The notes under the pieces are model-generated. The model made no database searches. It was not told where the DNA came from and saw only the letters and a list, made by a program, of their open reading frames with translations. From NCBI RefSeq assembly GCF_038023995.1, contig NZ_CP150660.1:1052501-1116500 (forward strand): a stretch of 64,000 nucleotides of DNA, read 5' to 3'. The stretch comes from Polaribacter atrinae. GTDB taxonomy: Bacteria; Bacteroidota; Bacteroidia; Flavobacteriales; Flavobacteriaceae. Both the position numbers and the translations under genes were made by a program. Positions 18,799 to 27,800 of this stretch are shown here, one piece after another (the first letter of the stretch is position 1; every line of letters starts with the position of its first letter).

Positions 18799-19334
18799 TG
18801 GCTATATATTCTCAACCAAAAATATCGCGATTATTAAGAGAATCTGACAATGCACCTAATACTTATGTTAAGGGAGCAAAATTAGAAGAACTTGTTCGTT
18901 ATATTTTCTGTAAAGTTCCAAAAGTAACTCACTACGATTCCAACGTTTTAGATGGTGTAAGAGCTCACGAACTTGATGTAGTTTTCAATAATGATACTAG
19001 AAATTCTGATTTATATTTTTTGGATTATGCTATCATAACTGAATGCAAGAACACAGGAACTCCAGTCAGTAGTGCTCAAGTAGGTTGGCTAATAAGAAAA
19101 CTGCAAGACAGATTTGCTACTATGGGAATTTTGATTTCTTTAAATGGAATTACAGGAGCAAGAGACGGAACAAGTAATGCTCATAGTGAAATTTTAAACG
19201 CTTTAATTAGGGATAATATCAGAATCTTAGTAATAAATAGGGAAGACATTTTAGCGTTTAGAAATACAGATGATTTAGTGCAATTATTACAAAGAAAATT
19301 AATGAAATTGAATATACACAGAACGATTGAATAA
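18798..19334 (+). CDS. PD-(D/E)XK-type endonuclease, partner of the TIR-like gene
   Basis: A 178-residue protein of the restriction-endonuclease-like fold. KGAKLEELVRYIFCKVP is the opening helix with the Glu typical of Mrr-like folds, ELDVVF near 58 supplies the Asp, and IITECKN near 79 the Glu-x-Lys-type active site (E-C-K). The following LIRKLQDRFATMGILISLNG is the usual helix-strand after the active site. Its start overlaps the upstream stop (TAATG), so translation is coupled. Two different nuclease domains beside a TIR-like sensor is not a pairing I recognise as a named system. It could also be a decoy or structural subunit. Confidence 0.7.
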   Translation: MAIYSQPKISRLLRESDNAPNTYVKGAKLEELVRYIFCKVPKVTHYDSNVLDGVRAHELDVVFNNDTRNSDLYFLDYAIITECKNTGTPVSSAQVGWLIRKLQDRFATMGILISLNGITGARDGTSNAHSEILNALIRDNIRILVINREDILAFRNTDDLVQLLQRKLMKLNIHRTIE

Positions 19335-19342
19335 AAGCCAGT

Positions 19343-19538
19343 TGCCAACAATGTATAAAAAACATAGGGCGTTTGTGCTTATCCGAAAGTTCTTTGCATA
19401 TTAACAAAGTCCGCTAAATATAAATTTTGGCATTTATAGTAGAAAAAATAAAAGCAAAATATTTATATTTCGCTAAGTAATAAACCGATAAGAAAGTGCT
19501 TTTTAACCGCCCTACGTTTCTTATACTAAACGTTACCT
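19343..19538 (+). repeat. attC-like site 5 (long type)
   Basis: Inverse core TGCCAAC at 19343-19349, core GTTACCT at 19532-19538; 196 bp. Central A+T stem around TAAATATAAATTTT and AAAATATTTATATTT. The core departs from GTTRRRY, yet matches its own cassette's other end. Confidence 0.82.
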
Positions 19539-19543
19539 GCAAG

Positions 19544-19650
19544 CTGAAAAAACCACCGCACGGTCAAGCACATTTATTTTTTGCCAACGCTAAAAGCCAA
19601 CCCACAAAAAAATAAAAGAGCTTGCCCTTCCCCGCCAGCACCCAACCGAA
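19544..19650 (+). repeat. R-M-flank stem-loop element (5' of cassette 6 genes)
   Basis: AAGCACATTTATTTTTTG and CAAAAAAATAAAAGAGCTT form an imperfect inverted repeat around GCCAACGC-rich loop text. Relatives lie at 11295-11340, 25053-25115, 34035-34090 and 50305-50365, always next to an R-M operon. Confidence 0.7.
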
Positions 19651-19692
19651 ATGAAAATCAAATTTAGTATGGCTGAATCTCAAAATGTTTAT

Positions 19693-19700
19693 TATATTTG
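19693..19700 (+). promoter_or_regulatory. Putative -7 box of the cassette 6 R-M operon
   Basis: TATATTTG fits the Bacteroidota TAnnTTTG box and stands 33 bp before the ATG at 19734. It argues against the upstream TTG start at 19698, which it overlaps. It would give this cassette its own promoter. Confidence 0.5.
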
Positions 19701-19733
19701 TCAATCAATGACAAGTCTAAATATTCAAGTCAA

Positions 19734-20060
19734 ATGAAACAATATTTTGGAGAGTACATAAGAAATTTAAGAACTAAAAAAGGTTTTACATTAACTCAAT
19801 TAGGAGCGAAACTTGATTTAGATTCTGCAAATCTTAGCAAAATCGAAAATGGAAAAAGAGATTTTGATGAAAAAAGACTTGAGTTGTTAGCCTCGGTTTT
19901 TGAACTTGATATTGAAAAATTAAAAACTGAGTTCTTTAGTGAACTCTTCGCTAAAAAAATATACCAAACCAATTGCTCTACTGAGGTTCTAAATGTTGCG
20001 GAAGAAAAAGTAAAATACTATAGAGAACATAACGTAGAACAAGGAAAACTTAAATTATAA
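19734..20060 (+). CDS. XRE-type helix-turn-helix regulator (cassette 6)
   Basis: 108 residues from the ATG at 19734 (a TTG at 19698 would overlap the promoter box). HTH_3 domain: TLTQLGAKLDLDSANLSKIE with the recognition helix and NGKRDFDEKRLELLASVF. A C-terminal helical extension of about 45 residues (SELFAKKIYQTNCSTEV) is longer than in simple C-proteins. It ends just before the type IIG gene (20061) and is probably the control protein of this R-M operon. Confidence 0.85.
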   Translation: MKQYFGEYIRNLRTKKGFTLTQLGAKLDLDSANLSKIENGKRDFDEKRLELLASVFELDIEKLKTEFFSELFAKKIYQTNCSTEVLNVAEEKVKYYREHNVEQGKLKL

Positions 20061-23000
20061 ATGTCTCAAAGGAAACAACAATTAACCGAATTGGTAGAAA
20101 GATACCAAGTCTTCAAAAGAGAAGGGCGTTTAGACTTAAGTTCTGAGGAAACGATTAGAGCTTGGATAAATGAATTGCTTGCAATTTTTGATTGGAACGT
20201 TATGGACACGTCCCAAATACTGCAAGAAAAAGTATTGTCACGAGAAGAAAAGAAAAGATTACAAGAAATTGATTCAACCTCTACTCGACCAGATTACACT
20301 TTTAAAATAGGGAATCAAAAACTTACTTTTCTTGATGCTAAAGCAGTTTCAGTTAATATCGAAACGAGTAACGCTTCCGCTTTTCAAATTAAATCTTATG
20401 GTTGGTCAATTTTAGCACCTTGTTCATTTTTAACAAACTTTGAGGAATTTGCAATCTACGATTGTACTTATATTCCTAATCAATCACAATCAGCAAATCT
20501 TGGTAGAACGTATTTAAAATTAGATAATTACATTGAAAATTTTGATGTTTTAGAAAAACATCTTCTAAAATCTAACATCTTAAATGGTACACTAGAAAAA
20601 CTATATTCAGACACGCTTAAAAATGTAGGAAGTGTTCAAAAATTATCTCCCGATATAGTCTTTGCTGAGCAACTCTCTAATTTCAGGTTATCTCTTGCTA
20701 AAAATATTGTAGAAAACAATAACGCAGTAATTAACAATAACACAGAGTTATTAGCTTATCTAACTCAGGTAATAATAAATAGAATAATTTTCATTCGAAT
20801 ATGCGAAGCACGCAGGATTGAACGTGAAGGTTTGTTACTAACATTTAAAGAAAATGGCTTTTGGTCAGAGTTCAAAAACTCATCCTACAATGATTTTTAT
20901 GAACACTATGACGGACCACTTTTCGATAGAATTAATACAATCCAAGAACTAGAAATTGACAATGATGTCATTATGGAATTGATAGATTTACTCTATTATC
21001 CCTCTCCATATAGATTTGAGGTAATTCCAACAAAATTATTGAGTGATATTTATGAAATTTTCTTGTCTAAAAAACTAATAATTGAAGATGGAGAAGTATC
21101 CGAAAAACTAAAACTAGAATACATCAAAACAAATGGTGCAATTAGTACGCCTCAATATTTAGTTCAAGATTTACTTAAAAGAACTATTATAAAAGAAGAT
21201 TTAATTGAAAGAGGCCTTGAAAGTGTTTCTGATACAAAAATCTTAGACTTTGCTTGTGGTAGCGGAATTTTTCTAATTGAAACTTTTGATTATTTACAAG
21301 ATGTATTCATCAATTTCTACAAAGAAAACCCATCTCAGGAATTTAGTCATTTCTTTTTCCAAAATTCAGATTTAACCACATTAACGATTGCTGGAAAAAG
21401 ACACCTAATCTCAAAATGTATTTTTGGTGTTGACATTGATCCAGAAGCGGTTGAAGTTGCTAGAATGTCTTTGTCTCTTAAGGTTGTAGATAGTTCTGAG
21501 TTCTATGAAAATTATCAAGAAATTGGAATTTTTGGTAATCAAATTCTAAACAATGTTGGTAACAACATCAAATGTGGAAATACGCTCGTTTCAACAGATA
21601 TAACCACGAAATATCCACAAATAAATTCTGATCAAGAACAGCTTTTCAGAACAAATGCTTTTGACTACAATAGCTTAAACGGGTTTTCTGAAATATTCAG
21701 TAGTAAAGGTGGTTTTGATTACATAGTTGGTAATCCTCCTTATGTTGAAGTCAAAAATTATAATCTAGAATATCCTTTTATGCACAAGTACATAAAGGAA
21801 AACTATACTACCACAAAAAAAGACAAAATAGACTTATCTGTTGCATTCATTGAAAAAGGAGTTTCAATTCTTAATGAAAAAGGTAAGATTGGTTTGATTA
21901 TTCAAAAGAGGTTTTTTAAAACCAATTACGGCTATGATGTTAGAGAATTTATCGGCTCAAACAATTTTTTATCTCAAGTTATAAATTTCAATTCAACAAA
22001 AATTTTTAAAGGTAGAATCACTTATGTTGCCTTAATGATTTTAGATAAAAGTAAGCCAGATGTAATAAATTGCTACAATGCTTCATCTGATGTTTCTGAG
22101 TTACCTTTTGAGTTAAATTCTATTCCTGAAGTGGAGAGAGAAAATCAAAACTTTACTCAAATTCAATCTATTGATTTGAGTTCAGATTTATGGCAAATTG
22201 AAGACGCAGAAGTTTTAGCTATTAATATAGATTTACTAAAAAACCATAGTAGGTTTGGAGATTTTGCAAAAGTAAGAGGTGGAATTCAAGCTTTATGGAA
22301 TAGAGCGTACCATATAAATGTTAGCTCTCTAAACGCTAAAGGAACTTTATCTGGTAATACACATTTAGAAGAAAATATCACATTAGAAATTGATGCGTGT
22401 CGACCACTAATAACTAACGAAGGTTTTTATCCATTCCGTGATGATACAACTCATACATATGTGATTTTTCCATATGATATCATTGATGGAGAAAAAATTC
22501 AAATTCCATTTGACGAATATGAAAATCGTTATCCTTTGGTTGGTGCATATTTAAAAAGACAAGAAACATTAATAAAAGATAAAGTACAAACTAAACCTGA
22601 TGATAATTGGCATCTCTACACAAGAGAAAATAGTCACGAAAGAACCTTTGACAAGGTTCTTTTACCAATGACATCCAATGACACTTATGCAACCATCACA
22701 AAAAATCCACTTAATTATTGTGATAATGCCAATATGTATTTTATTGACCTTCCAGATAAATCAGATATAAATTTATTTGCTGTTGCTGGAATAATTAATT
22801 CTACAATCTTCTCTGTTTTAGCTAGACCTGTTGCCAATCCTCAATCTGGCGGTTATTTTAAATTCAATAAACAATTTATCGAACCGTTACCTTTTCCAAA
22901 GGAAAATTTCAATTCGAATATCGGATTAGTAACTGAGATTTCAGTTTTAGCACAAACTATTCAGCAAACACAAGAGCAATACAAGCATTCTTCTCCACGA

Positions 23001-23153
23001 CAAAAGACAGTTTTAAAAGCAACTTTAAGTGAATGTTGGACAAATCTTGACAGCAAAGTTTATCAACTTTATGATTTAAATGTTGACCAAATTTCCTTTT
23101 TCAATGAAAGAGGAAGAAATATTAACCGCCTAGAAATACTTAATAGATTATGA
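20061..23153 (+). CDS. Eco57I-like type IIG restriction-modification enzyme
   Basis: A 1030-residue single-chain endonuclease-methyltransferase. N-terminal PD-(D/E)XK nuclease: RPDYTF near 76 and FLDAKA near 90. Helical connector, then gamma-class N6-adenine methyltransferase: STPQYLVQDLL, motif I LDFACGSGIF near 394, motif IV GNPPYVEV near 557. The C-terminal part (about 700-1030, including PLPFPKEN) is the target recognition domain. The next gene, also an N6 methylase, overlaps by 4 bp (ATGA). The Eco57I family often pairs such a bifunctional enzyme with a separate modification methylase. Confidence 0.92.
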   Translation: MSQRKQQLTELVERYQVFKREGRLDLSSEETIRAWINELLAIFDWNVMDTSQILQEKVLSREEKKRLQEIDSTSTRPDYTFKIGNQKLTFLDAKAVSVNIETSNASAFQIKSYGWSILAPCSFLTNFEEFAIYDCTYIPNQSQSANLGRTYLKLDNYIENFDVLEKHLLKSNILNGTLEKLYSDTLKNVGSVQKLSPDIVFAEQLSNFRLSLAKNIVENNNAVINNNTELLAYLTQVIINRIIFIRICEARRIEREGLLLTFKENGFWSEFKNSSYNDFYEHYDGPLFDRINTIQELEIDNDVIMELIDLLYYPSPYRFEVIPTKLLSDIYEIFLSKKLIIEDGEVSEKLKLEYIKTNGAISTPQYLVQDLLKRTIIKEDLIERGLESVSDTKILDFACGSGIFLIETFDYLQDVFINFYKENPSQEFSHFFFQNSDLTTLTIAGKRHLISKCIFGVDIDPEAVEVARMSLSLKVVDSSEFYENYQEIGIFGNQILNNVGNNIKCGNTLVSTDITTKYPQINSDQEQLFRTNAFDYNSLNGFSEIFSSKGGFDYIVGNPPYVEVKNYNLEYPFMHKYIKENYTTTKKDKIDLSVAFIEKGVSILNEKGKIGLIIQKRFFKTNYGYDVREFIGSNNFLSQVINFNSTKIFKGRITYVALMILDKSKPDVINCYNASSDVSELPFELNSIPEVERENQNFTQIQSIDLSSDLWQIEDAEVLAINIDLLKNHSRFGDFAKVRGGIQALWNRAYHINVSSLNAKGTLSGNTHLEENITLEIDACRPLITNEGFYPFRDDTTHTYVIFPYDIIDGEKIQIPFDEYENRYPLVGAYLKRQETLIKDKVQTKPDDNWHLYTRENSHERTFDKVLLPMTSNDTYATITKNPLNYCDNANMYFIDLPDKSDINLFAVAGIINSTIFSVLARPVANPQSGGYFKFNKQFIEPLPFPKENFNSNIGLVTEISVLAQTIQQTQEQYKHSSPRQKTVLKATLSECWTNLDSKVYQLYDLNVDQISFFNERGRNINRLEILNRL

Positions 23154-25042
23154 TTAGTAAAGACATATCTAACTTTCTAAATGAACTTTCTGATGATTTA
23201 TTAATTGTCAATAAGCTTATTGTTGGTTCCTATCTTCAATTCAACAAAATTTCAGTAAAGAACAATAAATTAATCCTTTCTTGCATTGAAGGTAATGATG
23301 TAAAAACCATTAGTACATTTATCAAATTAATAGAATTTAAGAACGGAAAATTCGATTTTGAAGATGTTATTCACTTATTCGAAACGAGTATTCCTTCAAA
23401 AGATATTTCAGTAAATGGAGCTGTTTACACACCAAATTATATAAAAGACTACATAGTTAAAGAGACACTTTGCAAAATAAAAGATTCAAATTTACCAACT
23501 ATTAAAGTGTCGGACATTGCTTGCGGAACTGGAGCTTTTTTATATACTGTAGCCCAAGAAATAAAGCAAAAAACAAACAGGAGTTATTTTGATATTTTTA
23601 AACAAAATATTTACGGTCTTGACATCTCCGATTATACAATTACAAGAGCAAAAATTTTACTTTCCCTTTTAGCAATCACAAACGGAGAAGATGAAAAGGA
23701 ATTTGAATTTAATTTGTTAGTCGGGAATGCCTTAAATTTCGATTGGAATAATCAAATAAATCAATTCAAAGGTTTCGATATAGTTATTGGCAATCCTCCT
23801 TATGTACGAGCTAAAAATTTAAGCGAAGAAACTAAATCACTTTTATCAAATTGGGAAGTTACAAAAACTGGCAATCCAGATTTATATATTCCGTTTTTTG
23901 AAATAGGGCTTAAATATCTAAAACCAAGTGGAATACTTGGTTATATAACTGTCAACACTTTCAAGAGAAGTGTTAATGCTAGAAATCTTAGAGAGTACTT
24001 TAAAACGAATCTATTTGATTTAAAAATTCTGGATTTTGGTAGTTCACAAATTTTTGCAAACAAGTCAACTTATACCTGTATTGTGTTTATCGCAAAGGAA
24101 AAATCTAATGAAGTTAAATATCAGAAAATAACAGCTAAAGATTTTCTGAATAAAAAAATAGCCAATTTTACGCGTATCAATTACAAGCTATTAAACACAA
24201 AAAAAGGTTGGATTTTAAATAAACCTGACGTATTAGAAAATATAAATAAAATTGAAAGTATTGGGATTCCATTAGGCGACAAATTTCCAATAAGAAATGG
24301 CTTAGCAACTTTAAGCAATGATGTTTTCATATTTAAGCCAGTCAATGAAGATGAAAATTATTTCTATCATCAGAATGGAAAACTACATAAAATAGAAAAA
24401 GGAATTTGTAGAGATGTAATAAAACCGAACAGGCTTAAAACTGAATCCGAAATTCCGACATTAAAAGAACAAATAATTTTTCCATACTATCAAGAAAATG
24501 CTCAAGCCAATCTTTTTGACTATAAATCAAATAAGAAAATTGCATTTGAGGAGGATTACTTTAAGACAAATTTTCCTAACGCATATAAGTACTTAGAAGG
24601 GAACAAAGTTCAACTGTTAAACAGAGATAAAGGGAAAAACGCAAAATATAAATGGTTTGAATTTGGAAGAACTCAAGCATTGAATGATTTGGGCAAAAAG
24701 TTACTATTTCCTTATATGGCTGGACAGCCTTACTTCGTATATACCGACCAAGATGACTTATTACTTTATGCAGGATATGCTATTTACTTTGATTCTGAAA
24801 GAGAATTGAAAGTTCTAAAAAGAATTTTGGAATCTAAACTGTTTTGGTACTATATTAAAAAAACGAGCAAACCATATTCAGGTAATTATTTTGCATTAGC
24901 CAAGAATTACGTTAAGGATTTTGGGATTTGCAATTTGAATGAAAATGAAAAGAATTATTTACTAGAAACCGAATCATTAGAAGATAGAAATGATTTCTTG
25001 TTTAAAAAATATAATATTAACCCGAAAGCAATAGCGGATTAG
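23150..25042 (+). CDS. N6-adenine DNA methyltransferase, partner of the type IIG enzyme
   Basis: 630 residues. VYTPNYIKDYIVKETL, motif I SDIACGTGAFLYTVA near 121, and motif IV GNPPYVRAKN near 217 define a gamma-class adenine methylase with a C-terminal recognition domain (TaqI-like C-terminal; PFPY-type end not clear). There is no N-terminal nuclease, so it is a modification-only partner that would protect the second strand or hemimethylated host DNA. Its start overlaps the upstream stop. It is the last gene of cassette 6, followed by the shared stem-loop element at 25053. Confidence 0.9.
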   Translation: MISKDISNFLNELSDDLLIVNKLIVGSYLQFNKISVKNNKLILSCIEGNDVKTISTFIKLIEFKNGKFDFEDVIHLFETSIPSKDISVNGAVYTPNYIKDYIVKETLCKIKDSNLPTIKVSDIACGTGAFLYTVAQEIKQKTNRSYFDIFKQNIYGLDISDYTITRAKILLSLLAITNGEDEKEFEFNLLVGNALNFDWNNQINQFKGFDIVIGNPPYVRAKNLSEETKSLLSNWEVTKTGNPDLYIPFFEIGLKYLKPSGILGYITVNTFKRSVNARNLREYFKTNLFDLKILDFGSSQIFANKSTYTCIVFIAKEKSNEVKYQKITAKDFLNKKIANFTRINYKLLNTKKGWILNKPDVLENINKIESIGIPLGDKFPIRNGLATLSNDVFIFKPVNEDENYFYHQNGKLHKIEKGICRDVIKPNRLKTESEIPTLKEQIIFPYYQENAQANLFDYKSNKKIAFEEDYFKTNFPNAYKYLEGNKVQLLNRDKGKNAKYKWFEFGRTQALNDLGKKLLFPYMAGQPYFVYTDQDDLLLYAGYAIYFDSERELKVLKRILESKLFWYYIKKTSKPYSGNYFALAKNYVKDFGICNLNENEKNYLLETESLEDRNDFLFKKYNINPKAIAD

Positions 25043-25052
25043 CAAACGCAAG

Positions 25053-25115
25053 GTTCAAGCACATTTATTTTTTGCCAACGCTAAAGCCAACGCACAAAAA
25101 AATAAAAGAGCTTAA
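25053..25115 (+). repeat. R-M-flank stem-loop element, 3' copy
   Basis: Same inverted repeat as at 19544 (AAGCACATTTATTTTTTG / CAAAAAAATAAAAGAGCTT), here downstream of the operon. Cassette 6 thus carries one copy at each end of its coding block. Confidence 0.72.
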
Positions 25116-25152
25116 ACCGCCAACGCCATCAGCAGAACGGAATAAAGCCAGC

Positions 25153-25283
25153 AGGTAACAATGTATATAAAAAATAGGCGAATATGTGCTAAATTCAAGC
25201 TTTTTGGCTCGTATCAAACTTTGTGCTTAATCGAAAGTTTCTTGCTTCCAAATCGCCTACTTTTCATATACTTAACGTTGGCT
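25153..25283 (+). repeat. attC-like site 6
   Basis: Inverse core AGGTAAC at 25153-25159, core GTTGGCT at 25277-25283. Cassette 6 starts GTTACCTGC and ends GCAGGTAAC (9 bp perfect). The middle lacks the common 8-bp hairpin; GGCGA and TCGCC mark the inner pair. Confidence 0.84.
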
Positions 25284-25297
25284 ACAATTTGAGCGAA

Positions 25298-25750
25298 ATG
25301 AAGAAAATATTGAACATTTTTACTCTGATTTTGATTTTTAATATCGGAAAATCTTTCGGACAAGATACGATTAGATTGAAAGGTCATTTAAGAGAAACTT
25401 TTCTTTTAGAATCTTTTGAATTGTATCCTGACAAAACTTTTAAATGGACTAATGAATATGATTTGAGTTGGAGTGAATATGGAGAATATAAAATAGAAAA
25501 AAACAAACTGACTTTTGATTTTTATATTTGGATGTGGAAACCGACAAGTATGAGTATAAAAGATAGTATTTCTAAAGTGCCGAAAAAATTGAGTACAAGA
25601 ATATTTGAAATAGACGAGAAAAGAATATATCCAATAACTGAAAAAGGAAAAAGAGTAATTAAAATGAAAGATCCATATTACAGGAGAAAATGGAGTTGGT
25701 TATTTGGAAATAAATATGAATATAAAATTATGGCGGACAAAAAACTGTAG
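25298..25750 (+). CDS. Secreted protein of unknown function (cassette 7)
   Basis: 150 residues from ATG 25298; an upstream start at 25223 would lie inside attC6. A signal peptide (1-20, ending GKSFGQ) leads into a small beta-rich domain: FLLESFELYPDKTFKWTNEY, YGEYKIEKNKLTFDFYIW. The pattern of a measured 'length/colour' strand meander is common in lipocalin-like Bacteroidota proteins, but no family can be named. The stop codon is inside the inverse core region of attC7, so the gene fills its cassette completely. Confidence 0.75.
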   Translation: MKKILNIFTLILIFNIGKSFGQDTIRLKGHLRETFLLESFELYPDKTFKWTNEYDLSWSEYGEYKIEKNKLTFDFYIWMWKPTSMSIKDSISKVPKKLSTRIFEIDEKRIYPITEKGKRVIKMKDPYYRRKWSWLFGNKYEYKIMADKKL

Positions 25751-25882
25751 CCAACACCGTATAAAAAAAATTGCTAAATTAGTGCTTAATTAAAGGCAGT
25801 TGCATTTTTATCAACTTCTGAATTTCCTTCGGAAATTCCTCGCTGACAAAACCGCAACTTTCCTTATACAACAACGTTGGCA
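25749..25882 (+). repeat. attC-like site 7
   Basis: Inverse core AGCCAAC at 25749-25755, core GTTGGCA at 25876-25882. Central hairpin GAATTTCC-TTC-GGAAATTC at 25820-25838, a different sequence with the same shape as the common type. Confidence 0.87.
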
Positions 25883-25904
25883 AACATTAACCAAAAAAAT
25901 ACGT

Positions 25905-26390
25905 ATGAGAAAAATTACATTAATACTGATTATAACTTTAGGGACAAATAGTTTATGCTCTCAAAGTTTAGATGAAACTTTTGATTGGATTGCAAGAAAT
26001 TCAAATGGAAGAGAAGCTGTAGACTATGATTACGAGAAAAAGAAACTTTTATTTATTTCATTTAGAGGAGACTCTTGGAGAAGTGTTGAGGAAATTGATC
26101 CAAAAAACATCAAAACTATAAAATTAAAATATGGAAGTAATGGCTGGAACTCTGTTCAATTACATTATAACTTATCAAAAGATATTTCTTATTCTACTTA
26201 TTTTTTAGATTCTAATTTTAATGAAAAACCAGAAACTAGGAAAAATTACAAAAACGGAAAAATTTATATTGACTTTAATTTGAATGTTAACAAAGAAAAA
26301 ATAAAACAGTTCAAGAATGCTTTTTTGAATATCTTTAAAAAATTAGGAATTAATTTGAATGACGATGATGAAATGTTTAAAAATGAGTAA
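25905..26390 (+). CDS. Secreted protein of unknown function (cassette 8, first gene)
   Basis: 161 residues from ATG 25905 (the longer reading from 25800 lies in attC7). Signal peptide ends near SLCSQ (residue about 19). The mature part has FDWIARNSNGREAVDYDYE and VQLHYNLSKDISYSTYFLDS, a mixed alpha/beta domain. Its end overlaps the next gene by 8 bp (ATGAGTAA), so translation is coupled. No named family recognised. Confidence 0.75.
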   Translation: MRKITLILIITLGTNSLCSQSLDETFDWIARNSNGREAVDYDYEKKKLLFISFRGDSWRSVEEIDPKNIKTIKLKYGSNGWNSVQLHYNLSKDISYSTYFLDSNFNEKPETRKNYKNGKIYIDFNLNVNKEKIKQFKNAFLNIFKKLGINLNDDDEMFKNE

Positions 26391-26814
26391 AAAACATAAA
26401 TATTTTTTAATATTTGGAATAATTACAACATTATTTCAGCTTCAATTAAACTCTCAAGTATTAAAATTTAAAGCTTTTAGTCTTTCCACTAAAGTAAAAG
26501 AACTTGATGATAATCTTGATTTAATTTGGCAAGATTGGGATGACTGGAGGGATAATTCTTCTCTAATAATCATAGATGGAAAAAAAGATAGAATTAAAAT
26601 ATTTGCGAATAAAACATTAGTCTTTGATATAGTCAAATATAATGAAGAAGTACAAGATGAATTTTATTTTTATTGTGTAGATGATGAAGGAAATGAACTT
26701 AAATTAGAATTGTATAAAAAAAGAACCAAAGAAGGAAAAGTTTATTTTCAATTTTATATTCGTAAAGAAGATATTCAAGCAGTATATAACTTAAAACTAT
26801 TAGAAGACGAATAA
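26383..26814 (+). CDS. Secreted protein of unknown function (cassette 8, second gene)
   Basis: 143 residues from ATG 26383, chosen because it gives a standard signal peptide (MSKKHKYFLIFGIITTLFQL, cut near LNSQ) and a short ATGAGTAA overlap with the preceding gene. The mature domain includes DLIWQDWDDWRDNSSLIIID and FYFYCVDDEGNELKLELYKK, a small beta sheet with acidic loops. Two adjoining exported proteins in one cassette suggest a pair acting together in the periplasm, which is inference only. Confidence 0.75.
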   Translation: MSKKHKYFLIFGIITTLFQLQLNSQVLKFKAFSLSTKVKELDDNLDLIWQDWDDWRDNSSLIIIDGKKDRIKIFANKTLVFDIVKYNEEVQDEFYFYCVDDEGNELKLELYKKRTKEGKVYFQFYIRKEDIQAVYNLKLLEDE

Positions 26815-26821
26815 AACGATT

Positions 26822-26953
26822 TGCCAACACCGTATAAAATTAATTGCTGGTTTTAGCCAATTTACGAAAGTCCTCGCGGACTTTCTATCTGTGATTTATT
26901 TGCTAACTTTAGTGCTTAAAATACGCAACTAATCTTATACAACAACGTTAGCT
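26822..26953 (+). repeat. attC-like site 8
   Basis: Inverse core TGCCAAC at 26822-26828, core GTTAGCT at 26947-26953. Hairpin GAAAGTCC-TCGC-GGACTTTC at 26866-26885. Confidence 0.88.
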
Positions 26954-26984
26954 GTAATTTACCCGAAATCTCCTGAAAAAAGAA

Positions 26985-27593
26985 ATGAAAAGAAAGTTTG
27001 TCTACGTAATAAGAATTATAAATACAAAATTTTATAAAATTGGAATATCTAATAATGTAGAAAGTAGGTTGAAAGAATTGAACACAGCTACTCCTTTTGA
27101 AATGAAAATTATTTTTAAGAAATATTTTAAAGATTTTCATTTAATTGAAAATTATGTTCAAAATACTTTTATAAACAAACATATAAGAGGAGAATGGTTT
27201 GAACTATCTATTTATGATGTAAATTCAATAAAAACGTTTTTGGAAAATCTCGAAAGCAGAAATGAAATTAGTGCGGAAATAAAAAAGAGACTGGTATCAA
27301 CAAAAAAACATCAGAAAAATAATTTAAAATCTTCAATAATATTTAAAGGAGTTGAATTAAGACCAAAATCACTTAACATAAATCAAAGTTGGGAAATAGT
27401 TTATTACGCAAAGGAAAAAAAACAAGATGAATTCAAACGATTTAGAGTTAAAGGTGGAATAAATAGAATTAAGAATAAAACTGAACGACTGATTTTCGCT
27501 GATGAATTGAAACACCATCTAATTAGAATTCTTGAATCTGGATATAACCCTTTTGAAAATAACGGAAAAGCAGTAACAATTTATTCACCATAA
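26985..27593 (+). CDS. GIY-YIG (T5orf172/MUG113-like) protein with an integrase-type arm-binding domain (cassette 9)
   Basis: 202 residues. The N-terminal part matches the T5orf172-type GIY-YIG fold: FVYVIRI at 4-10, FYKIGISNNVESRLKEL at 17-33, with a final NKHIRGEWFELS. The C-terminal part (about 130-195: WEIVYYAKEKK, FKRFRVKGGINR, LIRILESGYNPFE) follows the same pattern as the N-terminal arm-DNA-binding domain of the broken integrase at 7622 (WYVYYSFRD..., GFNPYED). The protein thus seems to join a possible nuclease with a recombinase-type DNA-binding module. Whether it cuts DNA is unknown; the usual catalytic Arg and Glu cannot be placed with certainty. Confidence 0.7.
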   Translation: MKRKFVYVIRIINTKFYKIGISNNVESRLKELNTATPFEMKIIFKKYFKDFHLIENYVQNTFINKHIRGEWFELSIYDVNSIKTFLENLESRNEISAEIKKRLVSTKKHQKNNLKSSIIFKGVELRPKSLNINQSWEIVYYAKEKKQDEFKRFRVKGGINRIKNKTERLIFADELKHHLIRILESGYNPFENNGKAVTIYSP

Positions 27594-27649
27594 AAAGAAC
27601 TACTGAAAATTGAGAAAGAGATTAAAATACAGAATAAGATAAAAACTAC

Positions 27650-27782
27650 AGCTAACACCGTATAAAAATAATGCGTAGTTTAGTGCTTAATCAAGAGTTT
27701 GTGCATTTTTGCCAAGTCTCATTTTCCTTCGGAAAATTAGCCTTGCACAAAACCGCACTATCCTTATACAAATACGTTAGCA
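27650..27782 (+). repeat. attC-like site 9
   Basis: Inverse core AGCTAAC at 27650-27656, core GTTAGCA at 27776-27782. Hairpin ATTTTCC-TTC-GGAAAAT at 27721-27737. Cassette 9 begins GTTAGCTGTAATTT and ends AAACTACAGCTAAC. Confidence 0.86.
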
Positions 27783-27800
27783 AATATTTAAAACCAACCT

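Noticed and set aside
25223..25297. Upstream start for the cassette 7 gene (similar extensions at 25800, 28967, 41908, 43219)
   Set aside because: These extensions lie in the preceding attC, would change with every cassette rearrangement, and spoil the signal peptides.
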